A DNA stretch of 64,000 nucleotides from assembly GCA_030063045.1 (NCBI GenBank), contig JAQSEB010000076.1, forward strand, positions 1 to 64,000, read 5' to 3'. This document shows positions 47,622 through 57,479 of the stretch, one piece after another. Source of the stretch: Pratylenchus scribneri (taxonomy: Eukaryota > Nematoda > Chromadorea > Rhabditida > Pratylenchidae). The stretch's first letter is position 1; every line of letters begins with the position of its first letter. A program made the translations under genes and the position numbers. A model generated the notes under the pieces. It was not told where the DNA came from. It did no database searches and saw only the letters and a list, made by a program, of their open reading frames with translations.

Positions 47622-48799
47622 ATGGCCAGATTAAGGGATTTGATGATAAACATGTACAATAGTGATGAGGAAGACGATAATGAAAATGATGACCATATGG
47701 ATGAAGAAGGAAGAGTGGAAATAGGCGGAAGAGCTGCTGGACCAGCACCACCACAACCAGCTGATCAACGAGGCGAAATCTATGATGATTTGTTGGAATC
47801 GGTTCAACTTGTTTCCAATTGCAGGTTTATTCATTAACTTAAATAAAATCAAAGTAAAGTAAATTGTATTTTAGTGTCAGGGTCATAGAATTATTGGAGA
47901 AATGCGGAGCCGTGGAGGACTGTGAATGAGTTGGCAATTTGGTGAATCGATTGGCCAAGCTGGACGAAGACTTGGACAAGGATAGACGAGCCGTTGATCA
48001 GACATGGCGTGAACATGGCACCGACCTCTCCGAGGAGCTGGCCCTTGAAAAATACTTCAAAAATATGTGAGAATAAATTATTTACAAAAATTGTTATTTA
48101 TTTCCAAATTTACAGTCGAAAAGATATCATTTTGGAGAGACCCGGCCGCAATCGAGAACTGTTCGATGGAATGAAAGAAAAATTGGCACAAATTCCCGAA
48201 AAAATCGCAACCAGAGAAAACGGCCAAAATGGGCAGCAAAACAAGAAAAGAGGAAGGGCAGGGAATGTTGCGGCCGATGACGAAGCAGAAGCAGATGAAT
48301 CAATTGAAATGGAAATGCTGACCCAATTTATGTCCGATAAGGATCCGATCACGAAAACGCGAATTAATGAGCCCGTCAAAAATTCGGTAAAATTAAATTT
48401 GAATAACCCAATCTCATTAAATTTTGCAGATTTGTGGCCACGTTTATGACCGAGACAGCATCCGAGAATATATCAGATTCAACAAAGAGCGCCGCCAACT
48501 CCAACAATGTCCGGTTGAAATGTGCAGGAATAAGCGGAATATTGAAATGGAGGTTTTCATTTTACATAATTTAGCCTAATAAACAATTCCCTTAAAATTT
48601 CCAGCATTTGCTCCCTTTCCCCGAATTCTTCCAATTGGTTCGCCGCGCCCGCAGCCGCAGTCGATCCCGTTCTCGTCAGGGACGCAGCCGTTCTCGGTCT
48701 CGATCCCGTCCTCGAATTTCGACACCTCAACGCCGTTCAAACCGTTTGGGCACTCCATCCAATGGCCAAGGCCCGTCCACATCGTCGGCTGGAAATTGA
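47622..48799 (+). CDS. NSMCE2: NSE2/MMS21-like SUMO E3 ligase, with an in-frame TGA
   Basis: Five exons: 47622-47824, 47875-48066, 48116-48386, 48430-48552, 48605-48799, giving 327 codons before the stop TGA at 48797-48799. The SP-RING of the SMC5/6 complex subunit is clear: DPITKTRINEPVKNS in exon 3, ICGHVYDRDSIREYI and QCPVEMC in exon 4, and EMEHLLPFPEFF across exons 4/5, with the zinc-binding Cys-His-Cys-Cys set. The N-terminus is Asp/Glu-rich, the middle helical. Two oddities: an in-frame TGA at codon 86 (47927-47929) in exon 2, and an Arg-Ser tail (RARSRSRSRSR and similar) after the SP-RING. No alternative splice avoids the TGA in frame. Active gene with sequence error or polymorphism, or a young pseudogene. 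AATAAA lies shortly after the stop (48818). Confidence 0.75.
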
Positions 48800-48949
48800 T
48801 GAGATATATAATTCTGAAGAATAAAACATTTTCTGATCTCTGCCAATTTTCTTTATTTTAATTTTATTTGCCTTTCGACTTTTTTGAATAAATTAAATTT
48901 CAATAAATCATCATTCTTATTAATAAAAAAATTCGACGAACATATTCCA

Positions 48950-49170
48950 TTCCGGAAATAATTAAAAACATTTTGACGAAATATTTTCCGGAAAGAATTA
49001 AAAAAAAACATTTTGACGAACATTTTCCGGAAAGAATCAAAAACATTTTGACGAACATTTTCCGGAAAGAATCAAAAACATTTAAACGAACATTTTCCGG
49101 AAAGAATCAAAAACATTTTGACGAACATTTTCCGGAAAGAATTAATGCCGCCTTTATTCCGGAAAAAATA
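48950..49170. repeat. About 34-bp TTCCGGAA satellite (S5)
   Basis: Six units of CATTTTCCGGAAAGAATCAA then AAACATTTTGACGAA, more diverged at both ends. It shares TTTTCCGGAAAGAAT with the complement of S3, but lacks the TTAACCGG half. Confidence 0.9.
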
Positions 49171-49245
49171 AATTCACTGTTTGGCTAACAATTTAGAATA
49201 ATTCTCTTCTTGTAAATAAATTTAGATGGGACTAATTATAATTAA

Positions 49246-49884
49246 CAGGGACCGAATTTATATGGACGAAAAATCGCAAAATATGGACATATATATGGAT
49301 GGAAAAATTGTAAAATATGGATGAAAAATGCCAAAATATGGATAAAAATATGGAAATATGGAAAAAATTTACAAAAATTTTTCGATTAACAAAATTTTAA
49401 GTGGTCAAAAATCTAAAAATTTTGTATAAAATGGCGATTTAAAATATTTTAGAAATTTTTTGAAATATAATTTAGAACCATCCAATTATGCCGAGAATAT
49501 TTTTTGTAAGCAGAAAAAGAAAATTCGTTCAATTTTGAAAAATTCTTTCACTTTTTGAGGTAAATTTCCCAATGGATGATCCAAAAAAATTTTTTAGGCT
49601 GTTAGCCTTTAATTTTTAAATTTTTGGCCAAAATTTCATTTTTTTTCAATAAAAATTTCTCAAAAATTGTAAAATATGGACAAAAATATGGAAAAATTTA
49701 CGAAATATGGATGAAATATGGAAATATGGATGAAAATCCGAAATATGGAAATATATGGAAAATATGGTAATGAAAAACCGGTTTAAAGGTTTCAAACCAT
49801 GATAAAAACATTTTTTACATTAGTTTCAAGCTATTCTGAGTTCGCAAAAAAAAATATGGATTTCCATATAAATCCGGTCCCTGG
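49246..49884. mobile_element. Non-autonomous hAT-type element with intact 8-bp target duplication
   Basis: The left end CAGGGACCGAATTTATATGG and the right end CCATATAAATCCGGTCCCTG are inverted repeats. ATAATTAA stands directly left of the element (49238-49245) and again at 49885-49892, as expected of an 8-bp hAT target duplication. The interior is made of degenerate AATATGGA repeats and has no transposase frame. Confidence 0.8.
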
Positions 49885-50057
49885 ATAATTAAATTTTTCA
49901 ATAGTGCCAAAAATTTTTTACTTAATGTTTTTATGCAAAAATGACAAATACAATTAATTGTATGGGAAGGAAGTTGAGAAGCAAAGAAAAAATATAATCG
50001 AAATTAAATTGAAATAATCTTCTTTCCCCATTATATCCATCTTTTTCCTTCCATCGG

Positions 50058-51641
50058 TTAAAGCACCTCAAAATCGGTAACGACGGCGGCATGGTCCGAT
50101 GGCCAATTATTTGCCTTGAAATTCGGTTTTTCATTGTTTTTCGCCTGTTCTCCAACGTAAACAAAACTGAAGAGAGGCCGTAGACGATGGGAACGATAAA
50201 AAATGAAGTCAATTCGGTCTTGCGGTTCATGGTCCCCTTCTTGCCAATTGTCGGGGTCAAAATGCTTTTGGATTGGGGACCAAGTGTTACCTAAAAAGGG
50301 GCCAATAGGTGATTAAGAAAGAATTTTGGGAATTGGTTATGATTAAATTAATTAATTGGTAGAATCAAGCTAAAAGGAAAGTTGCCAAAATTTAACGGAA
50401 TTGGAAATTTTTATCTTAATTTTATTGAATTTTACAAGTTAGCCCGATTCTATTTACCCACCCGGTTCTTCCGCCTCATCCGGATGCAATCGCCGGAATG
50501 AGTCAATCAGCCCCATATCCGCCAGACGTTTTGTCACTGGCCATTCAAATTTGAAGCCACCATGTTGATGTCTAAATCCGCCGGAATTCAAAAATTTACA
50601 AATATTTGCCTTTACATTGTGTCCTCTGTCCAATCAAAATGGGATGGTTCGTTGAAATCCCCTCCCAGAATCATTGCTTCTCCCTCTGGACCAACAACGG
50701 TGGATTTCTGCATGGTCTCTTTCACGAATGGATGCTCCAACAATTTGTTGATTCCAACCAATCGTCCTGGCCATCTCCCATTCTCCTCAAAATCACCTCT
50801 CATGCCATTTTCTCCCTTTCCGATGTGGAACCTTTGCCGAACACAAATTCATGGGGACCATAAATAAAAGGGTTTAAATGCAGTGAAATGGCATTGACTG
50901 TCATATTCAGGCGGGGAATGTGAATGCTGGCACCAATGCCAATTCCCGTCAAGGGAATGTTCTCTTTTGAGATAATCTGGCATCAAAATTAATTGAAATT
51001 TATTTAATTCATTCAATGGCCAAGCCTGATGTTTGGTGATCAATGCCTCATCCGTGTCCACCTCAATCCCATCCCATCCTTGGCCCAATTCTTCAATCAA
51101 TGATTTCAGCCTTTCTTTGCGCATTTCCTAATAATTTGAAATGTTTTAAGTATTAATTGGTAAAGAAGGGCAATTTGACTTGTAGGAGTATAATATCGGC
51201 ATCGACTTGGCGAATGTGTTTGACAATTTTTTGCAAGCCATTTTCCACCATTTGGCCAGCAATCCATGTGTTCAATGTCATCACTCGAAGAAGACCGAAT
51301 TCGCGGTTTTCCCCATTATTTTCTGATTCAATTTTCTCATCAATTTTAATATTTCCATTTTCATTTTTTTGACTTTTGCCTCCGGGCAATTTTGACTGTT
51401 CCATATCGTATGGCTTCTCCTTTTCATCAGATTTACTTTTTTCCTTTTCAATGTTTTGTTTTTCTAATTTTTCTTGGCCATTTTCTGTTTGGATTTCCTC
51501 AACATTATTTGTTTTCAAAATTGGCTCCTTTACATCGTTTTCCAATTTTTCTCCATCAATTTTATTCGAATTCTCATTTGTTTCAGGGCAAAAACGTGAG
51601 GATAAAAAACAGAAAATGGATAAAAATGAGAAAATATTCAT
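50058..51641 (-). CDS. Secreted endonuclease/exonuclease/phosphatase (DNase I-like fold) protein
   Basis: Six exons: 51641-51180, 51127-51026, 50976-50832, 50796-50616, 50571-50462, 50290-50058, giving 410 aa. It starts with a signal peptide (MNIFSFLSIFCFLSSRF), then about 110 residues of Lys/Glu/Asn-rich linker. The catalytic fold has all main motifs: MTLNTW, LLQE with the metal-binding Glu across exons 1/2, SLHLN, GGDFNEPSH, DRIDFIFY, and NNWPSDHAAVV. Such enzymes cleave phosphodiesters of nucleic acids, phosphoinositides or sphingomyelin; the substrate cannot be read. Intron 2 is 49 bp with a GC donor. Intron 3 is modelled as 35 bp, but a 59-bp choice (50844-50786) also keeps the frame and removes residues near FVFGKG. 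Intron 4 is 44 bp. Confidence 0.85.
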
Positions 51642-52448
51642 CAGATTCAGAATAGATAATCTCTGGAATAAATGGAATAAATAAATTTTATTAGTCTAAA
51701 ATTGCAATTAAAAATATTTTAAAGCATTTAAGAAAATTGTTGGCCTATTTTTCTCGAATTTTTGTAAGTAAATGCAGGATTTGGTTTGGAGATGGCAACC
51801 TTTACCTATTCTATATGTTTTTAGCTTCATATGAATTTGCATCAAAATTGCACGGATGATTTTGAATCAATTCATAGCAAATCAGTCATACATTATATTG
51901 GCCCCAAATAACCCCAATAATACATATTCCTCTGGATTACGATACAAAATGATGGATGATAATCTATCCTATAAAATGACTTTAAAATATAGTAGCGAGG
52001 TAGGATGATATAAAGGATAATTACCAAAATTAAAAGTGCATAATTTACTAGGACACAAAAGGATTTTCACAATTTTACGATTTTTCCTATAAATTTAATC
52101 CAAAATTAGAGATGGAGAATAAAGGAATAAATAATGGAGAACTGACAAATAAGAGATAAATTTCTCTCACGTCCGCGATCAACCGAAACCACTGCTTTCC
52201 CAGCGAAACCACTGCTATTTCGCTCTCGACTTAAGCGAGCGGCAATGCAAACATCCCCCTTAAAATGCCAGCATAGCATTCATCATTTTAATTAGAATTT
52301 TAATAAATTCATTGATTAAATGATTAATTGGGCCACAATAAATTTATTTAGGATGTATATCGAATTACTAATTAATTAAAATAAAATTAATCCGATATAA
52401 AACTACTTTTAATTTAATCATTTTCTTCATTGTCGTAAATATTCGCTT
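51642..52448. other. Gene-free interval
   Basis: Upstream of the DNase I-fold gene and downstream of the F-box-like gene. AT-rich. A short GC-richer patch at about 52160-52260 contains CGAAACCACTGCT twice. No coding region or satellite core seen. Confidence 0.6.
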
Positions 52449-52905
52449 CTAATTTTGATTCTCTCTTCGTAAATTCCACACCAGCACTTTGTAATGATAT
52501 TGGAAAATCCATGAATTCCAGCATCTGGCTTCCTGAATTTGTGCCCGATGTTCCTCGGCAATTGCCCTTCGTTTTGGCTCATCTTCTTGATGTCTTTCAA
52601 GTGTCCAATTTTCTACACGCGATAGCATTTCTTCCGTTTTTGACAAATATTCATTCAAATTGGAGATAGTTTTGAGAAGAAGTTCCTAGTTTTGAACAGA
52701 TTAAAATTCCATTAAAAAAACACGGCAAAGGCAAAACCTTCCTTTTTCTGAAAGGTTGATTGCCAAATTTATAGGCACATTTAGACAGAGTCAAAAGTTC
52801 GACAGATTGATGCCATTCTTCAGGGGAATTATAGGTCGATTTAAGGTGGATTGCGCCAAAAATATCGGCCAATAATTCCACAGGCAGTGGCCGATGATTG
52901 TTCAT
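52449..52905 (-). CDS. Small F-box-like, helical protein
   Basis: Two exons, 52905-52738 and 52685-52449, joined in phase 0 over a 52-bp intron, 134 aa. The N-terminus NNHRPLPVELLADIFGAI resembles the first helix of an F-box (LPxELLxxIF), which recruits substrates to SCF ubiquitin ligases, but the remaining F-box positions are not clear. The rest is charged and helical (LLLKTISNLNEYLSKTEEML; RHQEDEPKRRAIAEEHRAQI), ending in a Trp-rich tail. The assignment is tentative. Confidence 0.6.
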
Positions 52906-53189
52906 TTTTTTGGAAATGTTAATGAATGGAGAGGGAATTAGGTGGTCTATTTTGGGTATTTATATAATGAGGGAAGAAACCGGTTTTAGTCCATAAATGG
53001 TGCAAAATAAGATTTCATTGAAATCGTTAGACAATTGACATTGTGAATTGAATGAATCGTTTTTGGAAATATTTTGGAGAAAATATTAAAAAGTCGACCA
53101 ATTATTCATTATACTCCGTTCTTTCCCATGCCTTGGCCATGTAAAATGGATTTATAGCAAATTCAACAATAATTAAAAGTAATAAACTA

Positions 53190-53452
53190 CATAAATTTAT
53201 TATTTTTGGATAAAAATAAATGTTGTTGACAAAATCATGGACAAAAAATTGATCCTTCCCCTCCTCCCCCATTCGTCCGATATGCCCGTCGTCTTGTTTG
53301 CCATTCCCATAGTGCATTATTTTCGTTCACCTTCCTTCGATCTTCTCTTTCTTCAATGATATTCTGTTCGAAATGGGCCACAGAAAAAGGTCCATTGGTC
53401 TGGCATAAGCCACGGCAAAAAGATCTCAATCAGCTCTCCATTTTCATTGATC
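53190..53452 (-). pseudogene. Possible RPS21-like processed pseudogene
   Basis: The minus strand starts MINENGELIEIFLP, which fits the start of ribosomal protein S21. After a frame change, RGLCQTNGPFSVAHFEQNI follows in an order like the S21 Arg-Cys-Asn-His-Gln region. Near 53280 the DNA CGACGGGCATATCGGACGAA looks like the conserved Arg-Arg-Met-Gly-Glu-Ser-Asp-Asp codons with bases missing. No introns are seen. Similarity is weak and judged by eye. Confidence 0.3.
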
Positions 53453-53604
53453 ATCGATGCTAATCAAACTCAATAATAATAAAATAAAAAATTATTCGCT
53501 CAACTTTCTCTACATTTTAGAATTAATATAGAATTAAGAATAATTCATTAAATTTTCCATAAATCCATCGAAGTTAAAATATTCAATTAATATTAATTCC
53601 GCTC

Positions 53605-54003
53605 GTTTTCCGGAAAGTTTTAACCGGAAAGAAATAATTCCGCCTGTTTTGCGGAAGTTTTAACCGGAAAGAATAAATCAACCTGTTTTCCGGAAAGTTT
53701 TAACCGGAAAGAATAAATCCGCCTGTTTTCCGGAAAGTTAACCGGAAAGAATAAATCCGCCTGTTTTCCGGAAAGTTTTAACCAGAAAGAATAAATCCGC
53801 ATGTTTTCCGGAAAGTTTTAACCGGAAAGAATAAATCCACCTGTTTTCCGGAAAGTTTTAACCGGAAAGAATAAATCCGCCTGTTTTCCGGAAAGTTTTA
53901 ACCGGAAAGAATAAATCCGCCTGTTTTCCGGAAAGTTTTAACCGGAAAGAATTAATTCCGCCTGTTTTCCGGAAAGTTTTAACCGGAAAGAATAAATCCG
54001 CCT
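53605..54003. repeat. S3 satellite, inverted orientation
   Basis: Ten units of GGAAAGTTTTAACCGGAAAG then AATAAATCCGCCTGTTTTCC, the complement of the S3 unit at 28371-28838 and 35115-35515. It ends 80 bp upstream of the first secreted paralogue. Short fragments of the same unit lie downstream of both paralogues (about 56850-56925 and 60755-60835). Confidence 0.95.
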
Positions 54004-54084
54004 TTTCACTTAAGAATAAAAATAAAAAATAAAATCCAAATCTTTCTCTTTTAATATGAGAATTTTCTGACAATTATATCAAAG

Positions 54085-56546
54085 ATGAATTCAAAATATT
54101 TATCCCTATTAATTTTGATCATTTCCTTGAAAAATAACAACTTGACCAAAATCAATCAAATATTGCTAGCGGGTCGGAATCTGAATCGGAATGTCTTCAA
54201 CGCAGAGAGGATTTTGGCGGCAAAGCAATCATTAACGATGGACCAAAATAAAGTAAATTCTTTAATATTATATGAGAGAAATATTTGGTTGATTCCAATT
54301 TCTGCAAAAAAGTAGCCAATAAATAAATTAATTCTAATTAAGGCGGAACAAATATCACATTTACCATCAACATCAATGTTGGCCGACTATTCCAGACCAT
54401 CACTTGGCCAAAAACTAGTCAATGGAAATTTGCTCTTTGCCCGAACTAAAACTAGCCCAATGCTTCCATCAATGTACAACACACAAACTGTCAAATTTTC
54501 AACTGCAAATTCAAAGTTGGATGGATACACAGAAAAAGATGGTTGTGGCTTGTGGTCTTGAGTACTAAAATTTTTTCATTTCAGTTGAACGTTATTATTT
54601 GCGAAATAATTTGAAAACGGAAATGGAAGCATTGAAAAAGATGAATGATGAAAATGAATATAAGAAATTTCGAGATATTTTTGGGACAAAAAATGAAATT
54701 AAAATGTGGGATTTGGAGGATAAATATGGACCACCTCCAAATGATCATGAGGCCAATATTTGGCGTGATTTAAAACAAATAGAGTGGACAGAAGAAAAGT
54801 TGAAAGAACACTTGGAAAAAGTTGCCCGTTTCGATGAGGAAAAGCCGAAAAGATTGTCAAGATGGGCAATGAAGGTTGAAATTGATAAACCAAAATTATG
54901 GCAAATTCGCCAACATCGTGAAGAAATATTCAAAAAAGCGAATGAATTTGCCATTGAACAATTGATAAAATTAAATGAATATTATTGGTCTGATAAACCG
55001 AGGGTAATAAAAAATATTTGGGAATTAATTATCGAATAATTTAAATGGACGGGTCAATCAGAGAGTTTGGAGATGTGGATTAAATAATAATGGATTTGAT
55101 TGGGTAAAATTGTAGTCCGATAGAGTCCACTGATCGTTCTTTTTGGCCAAAGTTCAACTAGAGATGAATTCGAGAAGGCGATATGCCATTTGAAAGCCAT
55201 ATATGTCCTCTAAAAAGTGGCTTTGATAATTTTTTAATATGTTAAATTACTAATTAAAAGAAGCAATTTTTCCTCAAAATATTCAGGTTTATTATGCTCT
55301 TAAAGATATATTTTTAAAATTCTGAATTTAATAAAAATTAATAAAGCCACTTTGTATAGGACATTTTGTTCAAATGGCATATTCCCTTCTTAGTTGGTTT
55401 ATTAATTGTTGAATTCTGAACAAAAAACTAAAAAAACAGCTATTCTCAATTGTCCTCTACCGTGGCAATATGTAGTGTTGTAAAACCATTTCGTAATTTA
55501 CGGTGGTATTGGATGATGAATAAAAAGGTCGAAATGAATACCTAAAAATATTACTTTTTCAAGATGAAATTGGGTGAATTTCCAATGCCAGATGACAAAT
55601 ATTTGGATAAAATATTATCAAAATTTATGCAAAAATATTTGACAATGGATGAGAATAAATCATTGTTTGAAGAGGAATTTTCTGAGCAATGTTTTCCAAA
55701 AAATGATGATGCCGAAAGGAAAATTAATTTGACTTTTTGCCTTGAATATTTAAGGGAACATGAGGGAAAAGTTGATGAGAAAATATCATTTTTCCAGAAA
55801 GAATTACAATCACTTTTAATTCAACAAGAATTGCACTTCAATGTAATGTCAAAAATAAAAAGGAAGGAAGCAATTCAATCAACAATGATTGATTTGGAAT
55901 CATTTAAATTACATTTTGAAATGACCGAATTGGCTTTAAATGCAGCAATATTGGCAAAAGATGCCGAATTAAATGAGTCAAAGTTGGAGGAATTGGCCAA
56001 GGTTGGATATTGTTGGATATTTTATTGGCAATTCATGTTAAATCTTTAAATTATTCTTTATTAATTTTGCGGGAAAATATGATTAAAATGAGAATGTGTA
56101 GTTGTGAAGTGAAGGGTAAAAAGGGCATTAGGAAAAAAGAAAAGAGTGGGTTAAAAAAGTCAGATTGGGGCAATATTTGATTGATAGGTTTAAGAGGGAT
56201 TAGGCAAAAAAGTGGGGATACAGTAGGACGAATAGGAAAGACTCTTAATCTTAAGCATCATTGACAATGATAATTACACACCGCACAAAAATTTTTCATT
56301 CATTCTATTTTTTTATTTGATTCTTTTACACATTTCTAGATGAAATTTCACGCCAAAAAACTCCGAATTCATCAATTGATTATGGAAAATTTTGCCTATT
56401 GTGGTTTATGCGCATTTGGTTATGTGGGTGATGAAAAGGAAAATAAAGAAATTGAAAATAAAAATTTAACAGCGATTTTGGGAAACGAAAAAGCACAATT
56501 GTATGTATTAGAAGGAATTCAAGCTCAAATGGAAATTATGGGATAA
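54085..56546 (+). CDS. Secreted tandem paralogue A, 3' end decayed
   Basis: Five exons: 54085-54252, 54343-54541, 54585-55003, 55564-56001, 56340-56546, giving 476 aa. A signal peptide starts the protein (MNSKYLSLLILIISL). No known domain is recognised. Markers shared with paralogue B are FARTKTSP, KFSTANSKLDGYTEKD, YYLRNNLKTEMEALKKMNDE, EQCFPK and TMIDLESFKLHFEM. The exons, phases and order match B exactly. In A the last exon has TAA (56544-56546) where B has TAC, and further on a one-base shift disrupts the remaining homology up to about 56720. A therefore lacks roughly the last 55 residues of B. Intron 4 carries an inverted R1 repeat. Either a shortened working gene or an early pseudogene. 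Confidence 0.75.
56002..56339 (-). repeat. R1 repeat, inverted partial copy in intron 4 of paralogue A
   Basis: About 56100-56272 matches the complement of R1: GGCAATATTTGATTGATAGG, then AGTGGGGATACAGTAGGACG and AGCATCATTGACA. Paralogue B has a short 62-bp intron at the same place, so the insertion is specific to A. Confidence 0.7.
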
Positions 56547-57479
56547 AAAAATAAATTGGACAGTAATTGGGCATTGAAAATGGAAAAAGGGAATAATGAG
56601 GAAATTGAGAAATTCATTGGACGTGAAATTATGACAAAAAGTGAAGCAAAATTGCTTGGATATATCGCACAAATTTATTTGTTGATTGAAAAACAAAATT
56701 AACGGAAGAAGAATTCCAATGAAAATGGAAAAGGACTCTTTTGAAATGAAATTCATAATTTTCATTAATTTTTTTATATCTTTAATTGAATTTATTTATG
56801 TTGTTTTCATAAAAATGCGTTAAAATTCATCGGTAAGAAAAATAATTTCGACTGTTTTCGGTAGTTTTAACCGGAAAGAATTAATTCAGCTTTTTTTCCG
56901 GAAAGTTGGAAATAAATCCGCCTGGATGCGGGCTCGAAATCAATTGTACAATATTCCTTTAATGCTGGTGCTGTGACTTTACCTTATATTTTGTACCATA
57001 TTTTGTGTTTCACTAATTCTGATTTTGTGTTTCACTTAATAATCAGTTATTCAATATTCACCTAGGTCCGTCGTCTTACTTATTTGCTATTGCAAAATCC
57101 AATGGAATTCGTATCGATCTTTTTGCGTGGCCATTTAATTCTCAATATGCACTTATGCAAAAATTGGCCAATGATTCGGCTTTATAGACGCCATTTTTCA
57201 GTCTCCATTCAATTTTGCATTTCACTCAATTGCCTAAAAATTATCCGCTTGCATTTTCATTCACTTCATCGGTGAAATCGAATCAATTGCCAGCAATAAA
57301 AATTGTAAAATGATGGGATTCTCTTAACTCCCTAAAGAATTTAAAATTAGGCAAAACGGAGTCAGCCAAATTAAAAATATTTAATAGAATAATTAATTTA
57401 ATTAAATTTAAATTCAAAATCCATCAAAATTTCCTTAAATTTTAATTATTTGCTATTTTAATAATTTTTTTCCCGAAAT
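56547..57479. other. Interval between the two paralogues
   Basis: First about 170 bp of decayed coding sequence homologous to the end of paralogue B, then an S3 satellite remnant (about 56850-56925) and about 550 bp of AT-rich DNA without a supported gene, which should contain the promoter of paralogue B. Confidence 0.65.

Larger units (their letters stand above)
48800..50057. other. Repeat-filled intergenic interval
   Basis: Between the 3' ends of the NSE2-like gene (+) and the DNase I-fold gene (-). It contains satellite S5 (48950-49170) and a hAT-type element (49246-49884). No gene supported. Confidence 0.75.
52906..54084. other. Intergenic interval with satellite and possible pseudogene
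   Basis: Holds a possible ribosomal-protein S21-like relic (53190-53452) and inverted S3 satellite (53605-54003). No intact gene seen. Confidence 0.6.
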
